In this document: one piece after another, positions 62,393 to 64,000 of the stretch | Numbering within the stretch: the first letter of the stretch is position 1 | Layout of the letters: each line of letters opens with the position of its first letter | Source of the DNA: Methanomassiliicoccaceae archaeon | Lineage (GTDB): Archaea > Thermoplasmatota > Thermoplasmata > Methanomassiliicoccales > Methanomethylophilaceae | Assembly: GCA_034928305.1 (NCBI GenBank) | Contig: JAYFOZ010000002.1 | Span: forward strand, 593,182 to 657,181 | Direction: 5' to 3' | DNA length: 64,000 nucleotides | Made by a program: the position numbers and the translations under genes | Notes under the pieces: generated by a model | The model's database searches: none | What the model saw: only the letters and a program-made list of their open reading frames with translations | What the model was told of the DNA's origin: nothing

Positions 62393-63460
62393 TTACTGTT
62401 TCGCATCTGCATCTTCAAACGCTTTATGGATTAAATTTGCAAAACGCTCGATCACAGGAACAGTTACGGAATTTCCAACTTGTTTGTACTTATGGCAATC
62501 CGCCATGTCATCGGGAAAATTATACCAATCTGGAAAGCCCTGTGCTTTCAGACATTCGAGTGGCATTAGCTTTCTTATTCCGCAATCGTCGATAATAATT
62601 GGTACGTTATGGCCTCCGGCACCCATACTTGCCGTTAATGCAGGGCACAATCCATTCTTGTTCGCCCTCATCTTATTGCGACGATATTGGTAAAATACAC
62701 CTTTTTCGGTAACATTTGGGACAAAATGCTCATTATAGCGAATGGATCTACATTTATTCTTATCATCCGAACTATAGTAGTATTTCAAAGGAACGTCACT
62801 GTTGCTGACAATCTGGTAAAACGAAGAAGATATCTTCACTTTCGATAACCCTTCCCCATATAGTTTTTTGAATGCTTCAGCATCACTTGGGTCCTTAAAA
62901 GCGACAATATATATTCTATTCCTAAATTGTGCGATTCCTGAATGGTCCTTGCTATTGAGCACAGCTGAAAATATGTGAGGATATTTGGCTTCTTTGAGAT
63001 GATCCATTAGGATTGAAAAGGTTTTCCCGTCGTCGAAAGTCTTCAGATTGCCAACATTTTCAAGAAATATGGCCCTAGGTTGAAAATTTTTTGCAATCCT
63101 GATTATTTCCTTGAACATCGGGAGGCCCCGTTTATCATTAAGGCCGTTCATGTGCCCAGCGACGGAATAAGGCTGGCAAGGGAATCCACCTCCAAGAACG
63201 TCCACTTTATATGGCGGGTAAAATTTACAGATGTCTCCTTCAGATAAGTTGAGATTTTTGTTGATTTTGGACATGTTGTGGCGATACGTCTGGCACGCAT
63301 ATTTATCGAGCTCGTTAGCCCATTCTAAGGTAAACCCGGCTTGGCTGAATCCAATACAAATGCCACCGATTCCGGCAAAGAGGCTGCCGAAAGTATACCC
63401 TTTACCATTCCCCATCGTATCGTATATAGCGGCCAGGTTTTTATTATTACCGTTAAACAC
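62393..63460 (-). CDS. dcm: DNA (cytosine-5-)-methyltransferase
   Basis: 355 residues. Motif I is FGSLFAGIGGICIGFSQAGF, motif IV GGGFPCQPYS with catalytic Cys95, motif VI AIFLENV, motif VIII QFRNRIYIVAF, and motifs IX-X end KQVGNSVTVPVIERF. The target-recognition region between VIII and IX is about 110 residues. No restriction enzyme gene is adjacent; only the DUF3427 fragment is nearby. ATG 63412 is an alternative start. A+T-rich codon use suggests recent transfer. Confidence 0.94.
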   Translation of the reverse strand: MFNGNNKNLAAIYDTMGNGKGYTFGSLFAGIGGICIGFSQAGFTLEWANELDKYACQTYRHNMSKINKNLNLSEGDICKFYPPYKVDVLGGGFPCQPYSVAGHMNGLNDKRGLPMFKEIIRIAKNFQPRAIFLENVGNLKTFDDGKTFSILMDHLKEAKYPHIFSAVLNSKDHSGIAQFRNRIYIVAFKDPSDAEAFKKLYGEGLSKVKISSSFYQIVSNSDVPLKYYYSSDDKNKCRSIRYNEHFVPNVTEKGVFYQYRRNKMRANKNGLCPALTASMGAGGHNVPIIIDDCGIRKLMPLECLKAQGFPDWYNFPDDMADCHKYKQVGNSVTVPVIERFANLIHKAFEDADAKQ

Positions 63461-64000
63461 TGTATATGGAGTACGGTTTGTGTTTACGGGTTAAACAACT
63501 ATCAGCTAGCTAAACATGTCATAGCCATAAGTATCAAACCAGGATAGAAACATGGCAAGATAACTAATCGAATGCGAGCATAGTGCATATATCGATAGTT
63601 TTCAAAACAGGTGTCGACCTCGTATTCGATAAATTTAGAATTTTATTATATTATTTCTTGATATTCGAGATGTTCTTGCCTCGGAAAGGATGCAATGTGA
63701 TCAGAATTTATCATTCCGATAATCTAAATTTATATTTTTGAGATATAATTATGGGAAAGATTATCGGTTCTACTTTTCGGTTATGGCAAACACAAATGTG
63801 ATATGAAAAAATTTAAAGGAGACAATTCGCGCTATTTGACGTCGTCTATGTGAGTGTATACCGTAATTCCCGAATGACGAGCTACAAGTATGTAGCTACA
63901 TTTTTATGAGCTTGTTATCTTTATATAGCGTATATAAACCGTATATAAAGCGGAAGTTTATATAATCGTAGCTCAATATATGTAATACATGTCCATCCGC
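63461..64000. other. A+T-rich region with tandem TATA-like repeats, possible start of a further gene
   Basis: No supported gene over 540 bases. The decamer CGTATATAAA occurs at 63929-63938 and 63940-63949, an 11-base period. A small inverted repeat, GTAGCTAC with nearby GAGCTACAAGTATG, lies around 63880-63900. An ATG at 63989 starts MSIR and runs off the window; it may be the next gene. TATAATCGTAGCTCAATAT at 63961-63979 resembles an element at 5666-5685. Confidence 0.5.

Noticed and set aside
1..64000. CRISPR array, rRNA operon or intact insertion sequence
   Set aside because: No regularly spaced repeats, no rRNA signatures and no intact transposase were seen on either strand.

Overview
The window is archaeal and most likely comes from a Methanomassiliicoccales (Thermoplasmata) methanogen. 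Archaeal markers are S19e, L39e, L31e, aIF6, a PDCD5-type protein, archaeal LeuRS, the large subunit of replication factor C, Taw1, a DUF373 protein and an archaeal SRP RNA. Methanogen markers are an AIR-synthase-like methanogenesis marker protein 2 and MptE of the methanopterin pathway. By my reading only one intact gene ends in TAG and all others end in TGA or TAA. This fits a lineage that can decode UAG as pyrrolysine, although no pyl gene is in the window. Promoters are archaeal TATA boxes, and many operon-internal genes have GGAGG-type ribosome binding sites.

Layout. 1-2.9 kb: flavoprotein (cut by the window edge), hydrolase, metal-cluster and methyltransferase genes. 3-11 kb: an aryl-acid locus with two phenylacetate-CoA-ligase-type enzymes, an ACT protein, a SelB/EF-Tu-like protein without a normal GTPase P-loop, a flavoprotein, a ferredoxin, tRNA-Leu and indolepyruvate oxidoreductase IorAB. 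11-12.3 kb: a ribbon-helix-helix regulator and an FtsZ-like protein that is only a GTP-binding domain. 12.4-15.8 kb: leuS and ubiX. 15.8-21 kb: phosphate uptake, with an AbrB-PhoU regulator divergent from a circularly permuted PstS, a fused PstC-PstA and PstB. 22-26.4 kb: ribosomal proteins, aIF6, DUF373 and MptE. 26.5-33.4 kb: site-2 protease, CorA, anaerobic ribonucleotide reductase with a divergent putative regulator, marker protein 2 and SRP RNA. 33.4-45.5 kb: transporters, an aldo-keto reductase, RfcL (apparently with an ACG start), Taw1, flavodoxins with an HxlR regulator, an HprK-like protein, SfsA, a nitroreductase, tRNA-Ser and a BASS transporter. 45.5-46.3 kb: decayed DNA with a broken Doc/Fic gene. 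46.4-54.7 kb: XPD-like helicase, TPR protein, a pyridoxal kinase joined in frame to an acetyltransferase across a TAG, a secreted transglutaminase-like protein and a YgiQ radical-SAM protein. 54.9-61.3 kb: a Sel1-repeat, acidic/basic-tail and coiled-coil gene group, an MFS transporter, a MazG-like protein, a trypsin-fold protease and a ferredoxin. 61.3-64 kb: an A+T-richer accessory end with an orphan DUF3427 domain, a possible transposase relic and a cytosine-5 DNA methyltransferase.

How the genes work together. IorAB and the aryl-CoA ligases form a plausible route linking aryl acids, aryl-CoA and aryl-pyruvates for salvage or breakdown of aromatic amino acids. The pst block is a complete phosphate importer with its own regulator and a structured divergent control region. 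The most unusual signals are the UAG junction between pdxK and the acetyltransferase, the permuted PstS, the T7-less FtsZ with its RHH partner and palindromic operator, the SelB-like protein inside the aryl-acid operon, and the missing canonical start of rfcL. All calls come from reading the sequence. No database search was run.
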